NCBI RefSeq assembly: GCF_001921215.1
Contig: NZ_MSIF01000013.1
Location: 62,001 to 126,000 of the forward strand
Source of the DNA: Actinophytocola xinjiangensis
Lineage (GTDB): Bacteria; Actinomycetota; Actinomycetes; Mycobacteriales; Pseudonocardiaceae
Length of the DNA: 64,000 nucleotides
Reading direction: 5' to 3'
Shown here: positions 52,992 to 62,411 of the stretch, in pieces
Layout: every line of letters begins with the position of its first letter
Position numbering within the stretch: the stretch's first letter is position 1
The notes under the pieces: generated by a model
Databases searched by the model: none
What the model saw: the letters and a program-made list of their open reading frames with translations, nothing else
What the model was told of the DNA's origin: nothing
Made by a program: the position numbers and the translations under genes

Positions 52992-53885
52992 GTGGACCTG
53001 GACGTCGACGTGGACGAGACCGGGCGGCACCCGCTGCGCGTGGTCCTGCGCCAGGCCCAGCGCGTCCTGGCGCGAGCCGGTGTCGCGTCCCCGAGGGTCG
53101 ACGCGGAGCTGATCGCCGCGCACGTGCTCGACGTCGACCGGGGCCGGCTGCCGCTGGTGGGGCCCCTCGACGACCGGACCGTCGCGCGGATCGACGGGCT
53201 GGTCGCGCGCCGGGCCACCCGGGTGCCGCTGCAACACCTGCTCGGCCACGCCGCGTTCGGCCCGCTCACCCTGGCCGTCGGGCCGGGCGTGTTCGTGCCA
53301 CGCCCGGAGACCGAACTGCTCCACGAATGGGGCCTCGCCGCGCTGCGCGGCGTCAGCGAACCGCTGGTCGTCGACCTGTGCACCGGCTCGGGCGCGCTCG
53401 CGCTGGCCCTGGCCGCCGCCCGCCGCGACGCCACCGTGCACGCCGTCGAACTCGACCCCGACGCGCTGGCCTGGGCCCGCCGCAACGCCGAGGAGCGCGC
53501 CGCCGACGGCGACCGCCCGGTGGTGCTGCACGCCGGTGACGTCACCGACCCGACCCTGCTCGCCGACCTCGACGGGCGGGTCGACCTGGTGGTGTGCAAC
53601 CCGCCCTACGTCCCGCTCGCCACCCCGGTACCGCCGGAGGTCGCCGGGCACGACCCGGCTCGCGCGGTGTTCGGCGGCGAGGACGGGCTGTCGGTCATCC
53701 CGCACGTCGTGCGCACCGCCGCCCGTCTGCTGCGCCCCGGCGGCGCGTTCGCCATGGAGCACGACGACACCCACCGCGACCAGGTCCTCGCCCTGCTCGC
53801 CGCCCGGGGCGGGTTCACCGGCGGCACCGCGCTGGACGACCTGACCGGCCGGCCGAGGTTCGTCACCGCCCGCCGCACCGGCTGA
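52992..53885 (+). CDS. prmC: Release factor glutamine methyltransferase
   Basis: The 297-residue SAM enzyme N5-methylates the GGQ glutamine of RF1 and RF2. It has an N-terminal helical domain, the SAM motif VVDLCTGSGALALALA and the catalytic NPPY (VVCNPPYVPL). GTG 52992 is one base after prfA. The adjoining gene order prfA-prmC is conserved in bacteria. Confidence 0.95.
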   Translation: MDLDVDVDETGRHPLRVVLRQAQRVLARAGVASPRVDAELIAAHVLDVDRGRLPLVGPLDDRTVARIDGLVARRATRVPLQHLLGHAAFGPLTLAVGPGVFVPRPETELLHEWGLAALRGVSEPLVVDLCTGSGALALALAAARRDATVHAVELDPDALAWARRNAEERAADGDRPVVLHAGDVTDPTLLADLDGRVDLVVCNPPYVPLATPVPPEVAGHDPARAVFGGEDGLSVIPHVVRTAARLLRPGGAFAMEHDDTHRDQVLALLAARGGFTGGTALDDLTGRPRFVTARRTG

Positions 53886-53890
53886 CCGGG

Positions 53891-54529
53891 TCAGGGCCGG
53901 GAATTGGCCACCATCTGGTCGTAGATCGGTTGCATCCGCTGCCAGTGCTCCACTGGGCCGGACGCCACGATGAAGTACTCCACATCGTCCACCTGCCAGA
54001 ACAACGCGCGCACGTGCTGGGGCCCGCTGCCGTCGTCGTGCTGGTACTCCCACTCGACCGCCGGGTGCCCGGCGTAGGTCGCGCGGATCAGGTCGATGCG
54101 CTCGTAGTCGTCGGTCCGCGCGGCCAGCTTCGACTCGTTGGTCACCCGGGTCGTCGCCAGGTCCTGGTCGGGGGCCGGCGCGCCGCCGAACGCCACGAAC
54201 CGGCCGCCGTCGGCCGGGTCGGTCGCGCGCATCGCGCCGGGCGCGCCGCCCCTGGCCACCCGCCAGCCGAGCGGGATCACCGTCTGCACCATCTGCGGAC
54301 CGGTCACCCGCTGGAAACCGTTGGGGGGTCTGGGAGGCGTGGGCGGCATCGGTGGCTCTCCGGCGTTCCGCTCGGCCACCGACGTCGGGCCGTCGCTCAC
54401 CGCCACCGCGGGCGGCACCGGCTGCGGGGTGGCCAGCAGTGCCACCCCGACCACGGCGCTGACCACGAGGTACAGCGCGGCACAGGACACCGCGAGCGAC
54501 CTCGAGCTCAACGACCGGATGCTCGGCAC
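53891..54529 (-). CDS. Hypothetical single-span membrane protein
   Basis: The ~212-residue protein has one N-terminal membrane helix (SLAVSCAALYLVVSAVVGVA), a Pro-rich spacer (PPMPPTPPRPP) and an extracellular domain with GWRVARGG, WEYQH and a VRALFWQVDDVEYFIVASG block, a pattern seen in actinobacterial anchored proteins of unknown role. GTG 54529 is eight bases from GAGG; GTG 54538 is an alternative. It converges on prmC with five bases between stops. Confidence 0.75.
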   Translation of the reverse strand: MPSIRSLSSRSLAVSCAALYLVVSAVVGVALLATPQPVPPAVAVSDGPTSVAERNAGEPPMPPTPPRPPNGFQRVTGPQMVQTVIPLGWRVARGGAPGAMRATDPADGGRFVAFGGAPAPDQDLATTRVTNESKLAARTDDYERIDLIRATYAGHPAVEWEYQHDDGSGPQHVRALFWQVDDVEYFIVASGPVEHWQRMQPIYDQMVANSRP

Positions 54530-54625
54530 GTCATTCACCTCGACAACAACCCCCCGACACGGGTGTACCGAGAGTAACGTGCCGGCCGGGGTGATCCAAT
54601 GCTTCGTGCGTGGCAGGACGTGATC

Positions 54626-55420
54626 GTGAAGTGGCGACTGGTGCCCGACGACCTGCCGGGCGGTGCCCCGGCCGGCCGCGAGCACGCCGACGCCGCCAGG
54701 TCCGCGCTGCTCGCCGGCAGGCTCGACGCCGCGTTCGACGGGTTCACCGAGGCCGCCGCCCGCCGCGACGACCCCCTCGACCAGATCGGCCTCGGCGACG
54801 TGTCGCTGGCCAGGGGCCGGTGGCGCAGCGCCGAGGACCACTACGGGCGGGCGCTGGCCCACGGCGGTCTCGCCGCGCTGCTGGCCCGCCTCGGCCTCAC
54901 CCAGGTGCTGGTCGGCCAGGACCGTGCCGCCGCGGCCGTCGCCGACCTGGAGAACCTGGTCGCCGACCGGCCGGCCGACCCGGTCCTGCGCTACTACCTG
55001 GCCAGTACCTGGTTCTCGGTCGCCGAGCAGTGCCGCGCGCGCACCGACGACGACACGCTGGTGATCACCAGCGAGCAGCAGCTGCTGATCTGCGAGCAGG
55101 CCGCCGAACGCATCCTGTCGCTGCGGACCGGCGACGACGAGCTCGACCGGGGCGCCGACCACCTGCTGCGCGAGGTGGCGCTTGGCCGGCGCTGGACGTG
55201 GGCGCCCGAGGGCATCGCGGTCAGCCTGGCCATCCTGACCGTCGCGCTCGGGCTGATCACCGTGGTCGCCGGCGGCCTGACCGCCAACCCGCTGCTGGTG
55301 GTCGTCGGCATCCTGGCCGGCGCCGGGCTGCTGTTCGCGATCGTGTTCCGCTTCCGCCGCCAGACCTGGCGACGCCGCGCCGACGAGATGGCCGAACAGA
55401 TCACCAGGCCGGGCGTATAG
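54626..55420 (+). CDS. TPR-type protein with C-terminal membrane helices
   Basis: The ~264-residue protein has three to four TPR-like helix pairs (LLAGRLDAAFDGFTEAAARR, then RWRSAEDHYGRALAHGG) and two membrane helices near the C-terminus (about 190-240) followed by a basic tail. It probably acts as a membrane-bound scaffold; no specific function is evident. GTG 54626 is seven bases from AGGA; ATG 54599 is an in-frame alternative. Confidence 0.72.
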   Translation: MKWRLVPDDLPGGAPAGREHADAARSALLAGRLDAAFDGFTEAAARRDDPLDQIGLGDVSLARGRWRSAEDHYGRALAHGGLAALLARLGLTQVLVGQDRAAAAVADLENLVADRPADPVLRYYLASTWFSVAEQCRARTDDDTLVITSEQQLLICEQAAERILSLRTGDDELDRGADHLLREVALGRRWTWAPEGIAVSLAILTVALGLITVVAGGLTANPLLVVVGILAGAGLLFAIVFRFRRQTWRRRADEMAEQITRPGV

Positions 55421-55431
55421 GGTCTGACCCC

Positions 55432-56082
55432 GTGAGTGTCGTCTACGACTGCGCGGTCGAGCAGGACCGCGCGGACGGTCTGGCCGCCGCGGCGAGCGCG
55501 GTCCGCGCGGGACGTCTGGTGGTGCTGCCGACCGACACGGTCTACGGCATCGGCGCCGACGCGTTCTCCTCCTCGGCGGTGTCCTCGCTGCTGGCGGCGA
55601 AGAACCGGGGCCCGGACATGCCGGTCGGCGTGCTGGTCGGGTCCTGGTCGACGATCGACGGCCTGGTGCTGTCGGTGCCCAGGACCGCCCGGCTGCTGAT
55701 CGAGGCGTTCTGGCCGGGTGACCTGTCGATCGTGCTGCCGCACGCGCCGTCGCTGTCCTGGGACCTCGGCCGCTCCGGCGGCACCGTCATGCTGCGTATG
55801 CCGCTGCACCCGGTGGCCATCGAACTGCTGCGCGAGGTCGGCCCGATGGCCGTCTCCAGCGCCAACCGCTCCGGCCAGCCGCCGGCCGCCAACGCCGCCG
55901 ACGCCCGCGAGCAGCTCGGCGACTCGGTGGCGGTGTACCTGGACGGCGGTCCCTCCGGCGAGCCGGTGCCCTCCACGATCGTCGACCTGACCGGGGACGA
56001 GCCGGCGGTGCTGCGCGAGGGCGCGGTCAGCGTCGCGGCCGTCGCCGAGGTCCTCGGCACCGAGGTACAGAGCCCCGCCTGA
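55432..56082 (+). CDS. Threonylcarbamoyl-AMP synthase (Sua5/YrdC/YciO family)
   Basis: The 216-residue protein has the RNA-binding KR-type YrdC fold: VVLPTDTVYGIGADA, the AAKNRGPDMPVGVLV segment, WPGDLSIVLP and VSSANRSGQPPA. It makes threonylcarbamoyl-AMP from threonine, bicarbonate and ATP for tRNA t6A. GTG 55432 has no ribosome site, but TAGGGT ends eight bases upstream, so it may be leaderless. It overlaps the next gene by one base. Confidence 0.93.
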   Translation: MSVVYDCAVEQDRADGLAAAASAVRAGRLVVLPTDTVYGIGADAFSSSAVSSLLAAKNRGPDMPVGVLVGSWSTIDGLVLSVPRTARLLIEAFWPGDLSIVLPHAPSLSWDLGRSGGTVMLRMPLHPVAIELLREVGPMAVSSANRSGQPPAANAADAREQLGDSVAVYLDGGPSGEPVPSTIVDLTGDEPAVLREGAVSVAAVAEVLGTEVQSPA

Positions 56083-56522
56083 TGCTCGCCCTGCGGGCCA
56101 CCGCCCGCGCGGACCTCGCGGCGGTCATCGCGTGGGAGGCCGAACCGGACACCGCGTGCTGGCTCGGCGACACCGGTCCCGCCTGGCACGACCACGCCCT
56201 GAGCGACCCCACCCAGGAACACCTCATCGCCCTGCGCGCGGGCGTCCCGGTCGGCTTCGCCGTGCTGGCCCGGGTTCCCGGCCCGTCGGTCGAGCTGCGC
56301 CGCGTCGTGCTCGCCGCCGAGCACCGGGGCAGCGGTCACGGCCGGGCGCTGCTGCGCGCGCTGCTGGCCCGCGCCGCGACCGTCCACGGTGCGACCGAGG
56401 TGTGGCTGGATGTCAAGGCGGACAACACAAGGGCCCGCGCGCTCTACGCCGCCAACGGCTTCACGGTCAGCCGCGCGATCGGTCAGCTGATCTTCCTGAG
56501 CCGCCCGGTAGCCGCCCGGTAG
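56082..56522 (+). CDS. GNAT family acetyltransferase
   Basis: The 146-residue single-domain protein has motif A (VVLAAEHRGSGHGRALLRAL) and motif B (DNTRARALYAANGF), like RimI-type enzymes. It starts in a TGATG junction with the Sua5 gene, so the two are co-translated, which hints at a role in translation, but the substrate is unknown. An 11-base GTAGCCGCCCG unit is repeated at its 3' end. Confidence 0.88.
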   Translation: MLALRATARADLAAVIAWEAEPDTACWLGDTGPAWHDHALSDPTQEHLIALRAGVPVGFAVLARVPGPSVELRRVVLAAEHRGSGHGRALLRALLARAATVHGATEVWLDVKADNTRARALYAANGFTVSRAIGQLIFLSRPVAAR

Positions 56523-56586
56523 CCGCCCGGTCACCACGGAACGGTGACGGTCCGCACTCGCGGTAACCTGACGCCACTGCAGCCTC

Positions 56587-57894
56587 GTGGAAGAAGCAAC
56601 GCGCTTGGATACGCCGTTCTGGGGCCCGGACTTCGCGGCCCTGGCCAGTACGGACCCCGAGATCGCCGACGTCGTCCTCGGTGAGCTCGGTCGGCTCAGA
56701 GGCGGCCTCCAGCTGATCGCCAGCGAGAACCTGACCAGCCCGGCCGTCCTGGCCGCGCTGGGGTCGACGCTGTCCAACAAGTACGCCGAGGGCTACCCCG
56801 GCCGCCGCTACTACGGCGGCTGCTCGCGGGTCGACGAGGCCGAGGACCTCGGAGTGCTGCGCGCCAAGGCGCTGTTCGGCGCCGAGCACGCCAACCTCCA
56901 GCCGCACTCCGGGGCCAGCGCCAACCTCGCCGCCTACGCCGCGTTCTGCGAGCCGGGTGACCGGGTACTGGCCATGGACCTCAAGCAGGGCGGCCACCTC
57001 ACCCACGGCTCGAAGGTCAACTTCTCCGGTCGCTGGTTCGAGCCGGTCGCCTACGGTGTGCGCGCGGACACCGAACTGATCGACTACGACCAGGTCCGCG
57101 ACCTCGCCCGCGCGCACGAGCCGAGGATGATCATCGCCGGGGCCACCGCCTACCCCCGGCTCATCGACTTCGCCGCGTTCCGGGCGATCGCCGACGAGGT
57201 CGGCGCGATCCTCATGGTCGACGCCGCGCACTTCATCGGCCTGGTCGCCGGTGGCGTCATCCCCTCGCCGGTGCCCTTCGCCGACGTGGTCACCTTCTCC
57301 ACGCACAAGGTGCTGCGCGGGCCGAGGGGCGGCATGATCCTGAGCCGTGCCGACCACGCGAAGGCCATCGACAAGGCCGTGTTCCCGTTCGCCCAGGGCG
57401 GGCCGCTGATGCACACCGTCGCGGCCAAGGCCGTCGCCCTGCGGGAGGCGGCCACCCCGGAGTTCGCCGGCTACGCCACCCAGGTCGTGGCCAACGCCGC
57501 CGCCCTGGCCGACGGCCTGGCCGCCGAGGGCATGCGCCCGGTCTCCGGCGGCACCGACACCCACCTCGCGCTGCTGGACCTGCGTGACGTGGCGGTCACC
57601 GGCGGCGTCACCGGGACCGAGGCCGAACGCCGCTGCGAGGCCGCCGGCATCACGCTGAACAAGAACGCCGTGCCGTTCGACCCGGCGCCGCCGGCCGTGG
57701 CCTCCGGGATCCGCGTCGGCTCGCCGTGCGTGACCACCCAGGGCATGGCCGAACCGGCGATGACGCGGATCGCGGGCCTCATCGGCCGCGCGGTGCGGGC
57801 CGTGCCGGGCACCGCCGCCGGGGACGCCGAGCACGCCGAGGTCCGCGAGGCCGTGCGCCAGTTGACCGCCGCCCACCCCGCGTATCCGCGATGA
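56587..57894 (+). CDS. glyA: Serine hydroxymethyltransferase
   Basis: The 435-residue PLP enzyme interconverts serine and glycine with tetrahydrofolate. K241 in [13 protein letters not shown] binds PLP, and [13 protein letters not shown] and [16 protein letters not shown] are conserved. The usual DMAHIAGLVA is [10 protein letters not shown] here, as I would expect for a paralogue beside wecA; another glyA may exist elsewhere. GTG 56587 has no clear ribosome site; TAACCT at 56564-56569 may be its -10. It overlaps wecA as ATGA. Confidence 0.92.
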   Translation: MEEATRLDTPFWGPDFAALASTDPEIADVVLGELGRLRGGLQLIASENLTSPAVLAALGSTLSNKYAEGYPGRRYYGGCSRVDEAEDLGVLRAKALFGAEHANLQPHSGASANLAAYAAFCEPGDRVLAMDLKQGGHLTHGSKVNFSGRWFEPVAYGVRADTELIDYDQVRDLARAHEPRMIIAGATAYPRLIDFAAFRAIADEVGAILMVDAAHFIGLVAGGVIPSPVPFADVVTFSTHKVLRGPRGGMILSRADHAKAIDKAVFPFAQGGPLMHTVAAKAVALREAATPEFAGYATQVVANAAALADGLAAEGMRPVSGGTDTHLALLDLRDVAVTGGVTGTEAERRCEAAGITLNKNAVPFDPAPPAVASGIRVGSPCVTTQGMAEPAMTRIAGLIGRAVRAVPGTAAGDAEHAEVREAVRQLTAAHPAYPR

Positions 57895-59036
57895 ACCTCG
57901 CCCAGGACTTCCAGCCCCACGGTCTCCCGATCCGGGAGTACCTGCTCGTCGGCCTGACCGCCGCCGTGCTGACGTTCCTGTTCACCGGCCTGATCCGGCG
58001 CTTCGCGCTGCGCTGGGGCGCGGTCGCCCACCCCCGCCAGCGCGACGTGCACACCGTGCCCATCCCGCGCCTTGGCGGCGTGGCGATGTACCTGGGCGTG
58101 TGCGGCGGCATGCTGCTGGCCCACCAGCTCCCGGCGCTGCGCCGCGGGTTCGAGTACACCTTCGACCCGACCGCGGTGATGATCGGCGGCGGGATGATCG
58201 TGCTCATCGGCATGCTCGACGACCGGTTCGAGCTGGACTCGCTGACCAAGCTCGCCGGCCAGACCACCTGCGCGGGCATCCTGGTGCTGTTCGGGCTCCA
58301 GTGGATCATCGTCTGGGTTCCGTGGGGCGGGGACGACAGCGTCGGCTCGACGCTGATCCTCGACCAGAACCAGGGCGCGATCCTGACCGTGTTGCTGGTG
58401 TTGACGATGGTCAACGCGATGAACTTCGTCGACGGTCTCGACGGGCTGGCCGCCGGCGTCGGGTTCATCTCGGCGGCGGCCACGTGCGCGTTCTCGCTGC
58501 ACCTGCTCAACGAGTCGGGCGGTGACGTGAACAACTACGCGCCGGCGATGATCGCGGCCACCCTGGCCGGCGCGTGCCTTGGTTTCCTGCCACACAACTT
58601 CCAGCCGGCCAAGATCTTCATGGGTGACTCCGGCTCGATGCTGATCGGCCTGATGATGGCCGCGGCGAGCACCTCGGCGTCCGGGCGCGTGCTGGGGCCG
58701 GACGGCACCGACACCGTGGCGTTGCTCTCGCCACTGCTGGTGGTCGCGGCGGTGCTGTTCGTGCCGCTGCTGGACCTGCTGATGGCCGTGGTGCGGCGCA
58801 CCCGCAAGGGCCTGAGCCCGTTCCACGCCGACAAGATGCACCTGCACCACCGGTTGTTGGAGATCGGTCACTCCCAGCGTCGTGCGGTGCTGCTGATCTA
58901 CCTGTGGGCCGCGGTGCTGGCGTTCGGCACGGTCGCGCTGACCCTGTTCGAGGGGTACGCGGTGGTCTGGGTCATGGGTTTCGGCCTCCTGATCGCGTTG
59001 ATCGTTTCGGCCGTACCTAGACTGAGGGCGCGATGA
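57891..59036 (+). CDS. wecA: Undecaprenyl-phosphate GlcNAc-1-phosphate transferase
   Basis: The 381-residue membrane protein has about eleven helices and the polyprenyl-phosphate sugar-1-phosphate transferase motifs: [35 protein letters not shown] and [15 protein letters not shown]. It transfers GlcNAc-1-phosphate from UDP-GlcNAc to a polyprenyl carrier; in mycobacteria this begins the linker between arabinogalactan and peptidoglycan. It overlaps glyA and atpI by ATGA junctions, the standard actinobacterial arrangement. Confidence 0.95.
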   Translation: MNLAQDFQPHGLPIREYLLVGLTAAVLTFLFTGLIRRFALRWGAVAHPRQRDVHTVPIPRLGGVAMYLGVCGGMLLAHQLPALRRGFEYTFDPTAVMIGGGMIVLIGMLDDRFELDSLTKLAGQTTCAGILVLFGLQWIIVWVPWGGDDSVGSTLILDQNQGAILTVLLVLTMVNAMNFVDGLDGLAAGVGFISAAATCAFSLHLLNESGGDVNNYAPAMIAATLAGACLGFLPHNFQPAKIFMGDSGSMLIGLMMAAASTSASGRVLGPDGTDTVALLSPLLVVAAVLFVPLLDLLMAVVRRTRKGLSPFHADKMHLHHRLLEIGHSQRRAVLLIYLWAAVLAFGTVALTLFEGYAVVWVMGFGLLIALIVSAVPRLRAR

Positions 59037-59515
59037 CAGACAAGACGGACAAACAAGAGCTGGACCTCGGTCTGCTGACCGACATGCCGCGTACGCACGC
59101 GGAGTCGGTGCACAAGCTGGCCGACGCCATGTTGCGTTATGCGTTGTGGCCGGCGGTCGCGGTCGTGGTGGCGGGTATCACGATCAGCACCCTGGTCGCG
59201 GGTGTCGAGGGTTCCCTCGGCGCGTTGGTCGGCGGGATCGTGGCCTTCGGCTCGTCGTTCGCCACGTTGTGGCTGATGAGACGGACCGCCGCGTTCAACC
59301 CCATGCTGGTCATGGGTGCCGCGCTGGGCGGGTTCATCGGCAAGATGCTGATCCTGCTGTTGGTCATGTTGCTGTTGGGCAACGTGAGCTTTCTGCACAC
59401 CGAGTCGTTGGCGTTCACCATGCTGGCCGTGGTGGTGGTCTGGGCGGCGATGGACATGATCGCCTTCCGCCGCACGAAGATCCCGACCTTGATCATCGAC
59501 AGCGGTGACCAGTAG
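59033..59515 (+). CDS. atpI: ATP synthase-associated AtpI-like protein
   Basis: The 160-residue protein has four membrane helices after a charged N-terminus and sits just before the ATP synthase genes. AtpI-type proteins help assemble the c-ring or handle Mg2+. It overlaps wecA as ATGA. The 242-base gap to atpB holds a hairpin and probably an atp promoter. Confidence 0.82.
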   Translation: MTDKTDKQELDLGLLTDMPRTHAESVHKLADAMLRYALWPAVAVVVAGITISTLVAGVEGSLGALVGGIVAFGSSFATLWLMRRTAAFNPMLVMGAALGGFIGKMLILLLVMLLLGNVSFLHTESLAFTMLAVVVVWAAMDMIAFRRTKIPTLIIDSGDQ

Positions 59516-59632
59516 ATCTTCGGGTCGATCACCGGGCCGGGATCAGCGCTGGCAGGTGTGATGTTCCTACCAAGTAGTACGCGCGTCCTTCTAGCCCGAG
59601 AGCGGCTGATATGGTGCGCGGCAGGGCCTTGG

Positions 59633-59657
59633 GGCACCCCTCGGGAGCAGGGGTGCC
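59633..59657 (+). other. Hairpin between atpI and atpB
   Basis: GGCACCCCT (59633-59641) pairs perfectly with AGGGGTGCC (59649-59657) around a 7-base loop. It could end the wecA-atpI transcript or structure the atp leader. A TATGGT box at about 59610 lies upstream. Confidence 0.5.
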
Positions 59658-59757
59658 GCTGCCAGGTGCCCGATGTCGCTGAGGTACGTTAAGTCCTGAT
59701 CGTGACGATTCCCCCGGCGGGACAATCTGCCGGCCGGGAGAACCGGAAGGAGCCCAG

Positions 59758-60540
59758 TTGCGGGCGCTGTGGCTAGCAGAGGGTGGCGAGTTCGTTCCCC
59801 CTGGCGCGGGTGATTTCTTCCTGCCGCCCATTTTCGGCTCGGTGACGAAGCCGATGGTGTTGATCGTCCTGTCGGTCGTCATCATCTCGGCGTTCTTCCT
59901 CCTGGCGTCCCGCCGGATGCAGATCGTCCCGGGCAGGTTCCAGTACTTCGCCGAGTCGGTCTACGACTTCGGCCGGAACAATATCGCTCGGGAGCAGATC
60001 GGATCGAAGGACTTCCTGCCCTTCGTGCCGCTGATCCTGGCGTTGTTCACCTTCGTGCTGGTGAACAACATCTTCGGGATCATCCCGATCATCCAGTTCC
60101 CGTCGTTCTCGCACATCGGGTTCCCACTGGCGTTGTCGTTGCTGGTCGTCTACCCCGTGTACCACGGGATGGGCTTCAAGCGGCACGGGTTCATCGGGTA
60201 CTTCAAGCACCAGCTGTTCCCGCCCAACGTGCCGAAGCCCATCTACATCCTGCTGACGCCGATCGAGCTGTTCACGAAGTTCATCATGAACCCGATCACG
60301 CTGGCGATCCGGGTTTTCGCGGCGATGTTCGCCGGACACCTCATTCTCATGGTGTTCGCCATCGCCGGCGAGTTCCTGTTGATCGAGGGCAGCGGAGCGC
60401 TCAAGGGCGTGTCGGTGGTGGCCTTCGCCTTCAACATCGCGATGACGTTCGTCGAGGCACTGATCATGGTGATCCAGGCGTACATCTTCGCGTTGCTGTC
60501 CGCCAACTACATCGGCCAGGCGATGTCCTCGGACCACTGA
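59758..60540 (+). CDS. atpB: ATP synthase Fo subunit a
   Basis: The 260-residue membrane subunit carries protons past the c-ring. The essential arginine is R185 in MNPITLAIRVFAAMFAGH, and VNNIFGIIP marks helix 3. TTG 59758 is the start: AAGGAG lies five bases upstream and no ATG or GTG precedes the conserved region. Confidence 0.96.
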   Translation: MRALWLAEGGEFVPPGAGDFFLPPIFGSVTKPMVLIVLSVVIISAFFLLASRRMQIVPGRFQYFAESVYDFGRNNIAREQIGSKDFLPFVPLILALFTFVLVNNIFGIIPIIQFPSFSHIGFPLALSLLVVYPVYHGMGFKRHGFIGYFKHQLFPPNVPKPIYILLTPIELFTKFIMNPITLAIRVFAAMFAGHLILMVFAIAGEFLLIEGSGALKGVSVVAFAFNIAMTFVEALIMVIQAYIFALLSANYIGQAMSSDH

Positions 60541-60626
60541 CGGCCAGCTGAAGACGACCAACTCGTAACAACAGACACAGACACCCGATCCGTGTGACGC
60601 GCGGACCGAGTTTGAAAGGGAAACAC

Positions 60627-60875
60627 GTGAGCAACCTTGTTCTTGCGCAGGAGGCCGCCAACATCAACCCGGGCCTCGCGCTCATCGGGTACGGCCTCGG
60701 CGCGATCGGCCCCGGTATCGGTGTGGGCATCATCTGGGCAGCGGTCATCAACGGCACCGCCCGGCAGCCGGAGGCCCAGGGCAAGCTGATGAACATCGCC
60801 TGGACCACCTTCGTGCTGACCGAGGTGCTGGCTCTGATCGGTCTGGTGCTCTTCTTCATCGCCTACGCCGCCTGA
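60627..60875 (+). CDS. atpE: ATP synthase Fo subunit c
   Basis: The 82-residue hairpin protein has the GxGxGxG helix ([15 protein letters not shown]), the polar loop ARQPEAQG and the proton-carrying carboxylate E66 in [15 protein letters not shown] 60627 follows AAAGGG; the frame is open from 60594 but that would add a charged leader. Confidence 0.97.
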   Translation: MSNLVLAQEAANINPGLALIGYGLGAIGPGIGVGIIWAAVINGTARQPEAQGKLMNIAWTTFVLTEVLALIGLVLFFIAYAA

Positions 60876-60903
60876 CCTACGTTCCGCTGGGTAAGGAGAC
60901 GCC

Positions 60904-61452
60904 GTGCTGAACACCATCGTGCTGGCCGCCGAGGGAGAACCGAACCCGGTTCTGCCGCACACGTCCGAGATCATCCTCGGGCTGGTCGCCTTCCTGCTCC
61001 TGCTCTTCGTGCTGTGGAAGTTCGCTGTCCCGCGCTTCGAGGCCGCGTACAAGGAGCGGTCGGAGAAGATCGAAGGCGGGATCAAGAAGGCCGAGATCGC
61101 CCAGGCCGAGGCCGAGAAGGCGCTGCAGACCTACACCGCGCAGCTGGCCGAGGCCCGCGCCGAGTCGGCGCGCATCCGGGACGACGCCCGGCTGGAGGCG
61201 GAGCAGATCAAGGAGGAGCTGCGCGTCCAGGCCCAGGAGGAGGCCGCGCGTATCGTGGCCCAGGGGCAGGCGCAGCTGGAGGCCCAGCGAGCCCAGATCG
61301 TGGCCGAGCTGCGGGCCGACCTCGGCCGGACCGCGGTCGAGCTGGCCAGCCGCATCGTCGGCGAGTCCCTGGAGGACCAGGCACGGCGCAGCGGCACGGT
61401 CGACCGGTTCCTCGACGAGCTCGACGCGGTGTCGGCGCCCGCCAACAACTAG
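60904..61452 (+). CDS. atpF: ATP synthase Fo subunit b
   Basis: The 182-residue peripheral stalk protein has one N-terminal membrane helix (about 23-42) and a long Ala/Glu/Arg-rich coiled coil. GTG 60904 is five bases from AAGGAG. Confidence 0.97.
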   Translation: MLNTIVLAAEGEPNPVLPHTSEIILGLVAFLLLLFVLWKFAVPRFEAAYKERSEKIEGGIKKAEIAQAEAEKALQTYTAQLAEARAESARIRDDARLEAEQIKEELRVQAQEEAARIVAQGQAQLEAQRAQIVAELRADLGRTAVELASRIVGESLEDQARRSGTVDRFLDELDAVSAPANN

Positions 61453-61461
61453 GACCCGCTG

Positions 61462-62358
61462 ATGACATTCCACGCCGCTAGTCGCGACGCCCTGGCCGCC
61501 GCCGAGCTCACCCTGCTCGACGTGCTCGGCTCGGACGCCGCGAAGGCCTCGGACACCGCCAAGGCGTCGGACACCGCCAAGGCCAAGCCCGCCCGGACGC
61601 GCAAGGCAGCCGCCGGGGCCCCCGACCAGCTCGGCGACGAGCTGTTCTCGGTGGTCCGGCTGCTGGACGCCCAGATCGGCCTGCGCCGGGCACTCGGCGA
61701 CTCCTCGGCCGCGCCGGAACGTCGCGAGCAGCTGCTCACCGGCCTGCTGTCCGGCAAGGTCGGCGACCAGACCCTCCGGGTGCTGGCCGCGGCGGTCCGG
61801 GAGCGGTGGTCGACACCGCGTGAGCTGGTCGACGGCCTCGACCACCTCGGGCGGACCGCGCTGCTGGTGCGGGCCGAGCGCGAGGGCCGGCTCGACGCGG
61901 TGGAGGACGAGCTGTTCCGGTTCGGCCGGATCGTCGCCGCCGACACCGACCTCGAGCAGGCGCTGACCGACCGGTCGGCACCGGCGTCGGCCAAGTCGGA
62001 GCTGGTGCGCTCGCTGATCGCGGACAGGTCCGAGCCGGTCACCGTGGCGCTGGTCGAACAGCTGGTGGTCGCCCCGCAGGGCAGGGCGCTGGTCCCCGGG
62101 CTCGCCGACCTGGCCGCCGAGGCGGCCAAGCGGCGGGAACGGTCGGTGGCCTACGTGGTCTCCGCCGGCCCGCTGACCGCCCAGCAGCAGCAGCGGCTGG
62201 CCTCGGCGCTGGACCGCATCTACGCGCGTCCGATCGCGCTGCACGTCGAGGTCGACCCGCGGATCCAGGGCGGCCTGGTCATCAAGGTCGGCGACGAGGT
62301 CATCGACGGCAGCGCCGTCGCCCGAATCGACGAACTGCGTCGCCGCCTGGCCGGCTGA
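61462..62358 (+). CDS. atpH: ATP synthase F1 subunit delta with an N-terminal insert
   Basis: The 298-residue protein links the b stalk to F1. The delta domain is recognisable from [20 protein letters not shown] to the C-terminal [17 protein letters not shown]. After about residue 25 there is an Ala/Lys-rich insert ([20 protein letters not shown]) encoded by a tandem repeat, making it somewhat longer than the roughly 270 residues usual in actinobacteria. ATG 61462 is ten bases after atpF. Confidence 0.96.
   Translation: MTFHAASRDALAAAELTLLDVLGSDAAKASDTAKASDTAKAKPARTRKAAAGAPDQLGDELFSVVRLLDAQIGLRRALGDSSAAPERREQLLTGLLSGKVGDQTLRVLAAAVRERWSTPRELVDGLDHLGRTALLVRAEREGRLDAVEDELFRFGRIVAADTDLEQALTDRSAPASAKSELVRSLIADRSEPVTVALVEQLVVAPQGRALVPGLADLAAEAAKRRERSVAYVVSAGPLTAQQQQRLASALDRIYARPIALHVEVDPRIQGGLVIKVGDEVIDGSAVARIDELRRRLAG
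61543..61578 (+). repeat. 18-base tandem repeat inside atpH
   Basis: Two units (61543-61560 and 61561-61578) differ at one base and encode K-A-S-D-T-A twice; partial copies flank them on both sides. Confidence 0.85.
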
Positions 62359-62411
62359 GCGGTATTGGACCCCCAGACATTGAAGTACAAGACGGTAGGA
62401 GCGGGAACGCC

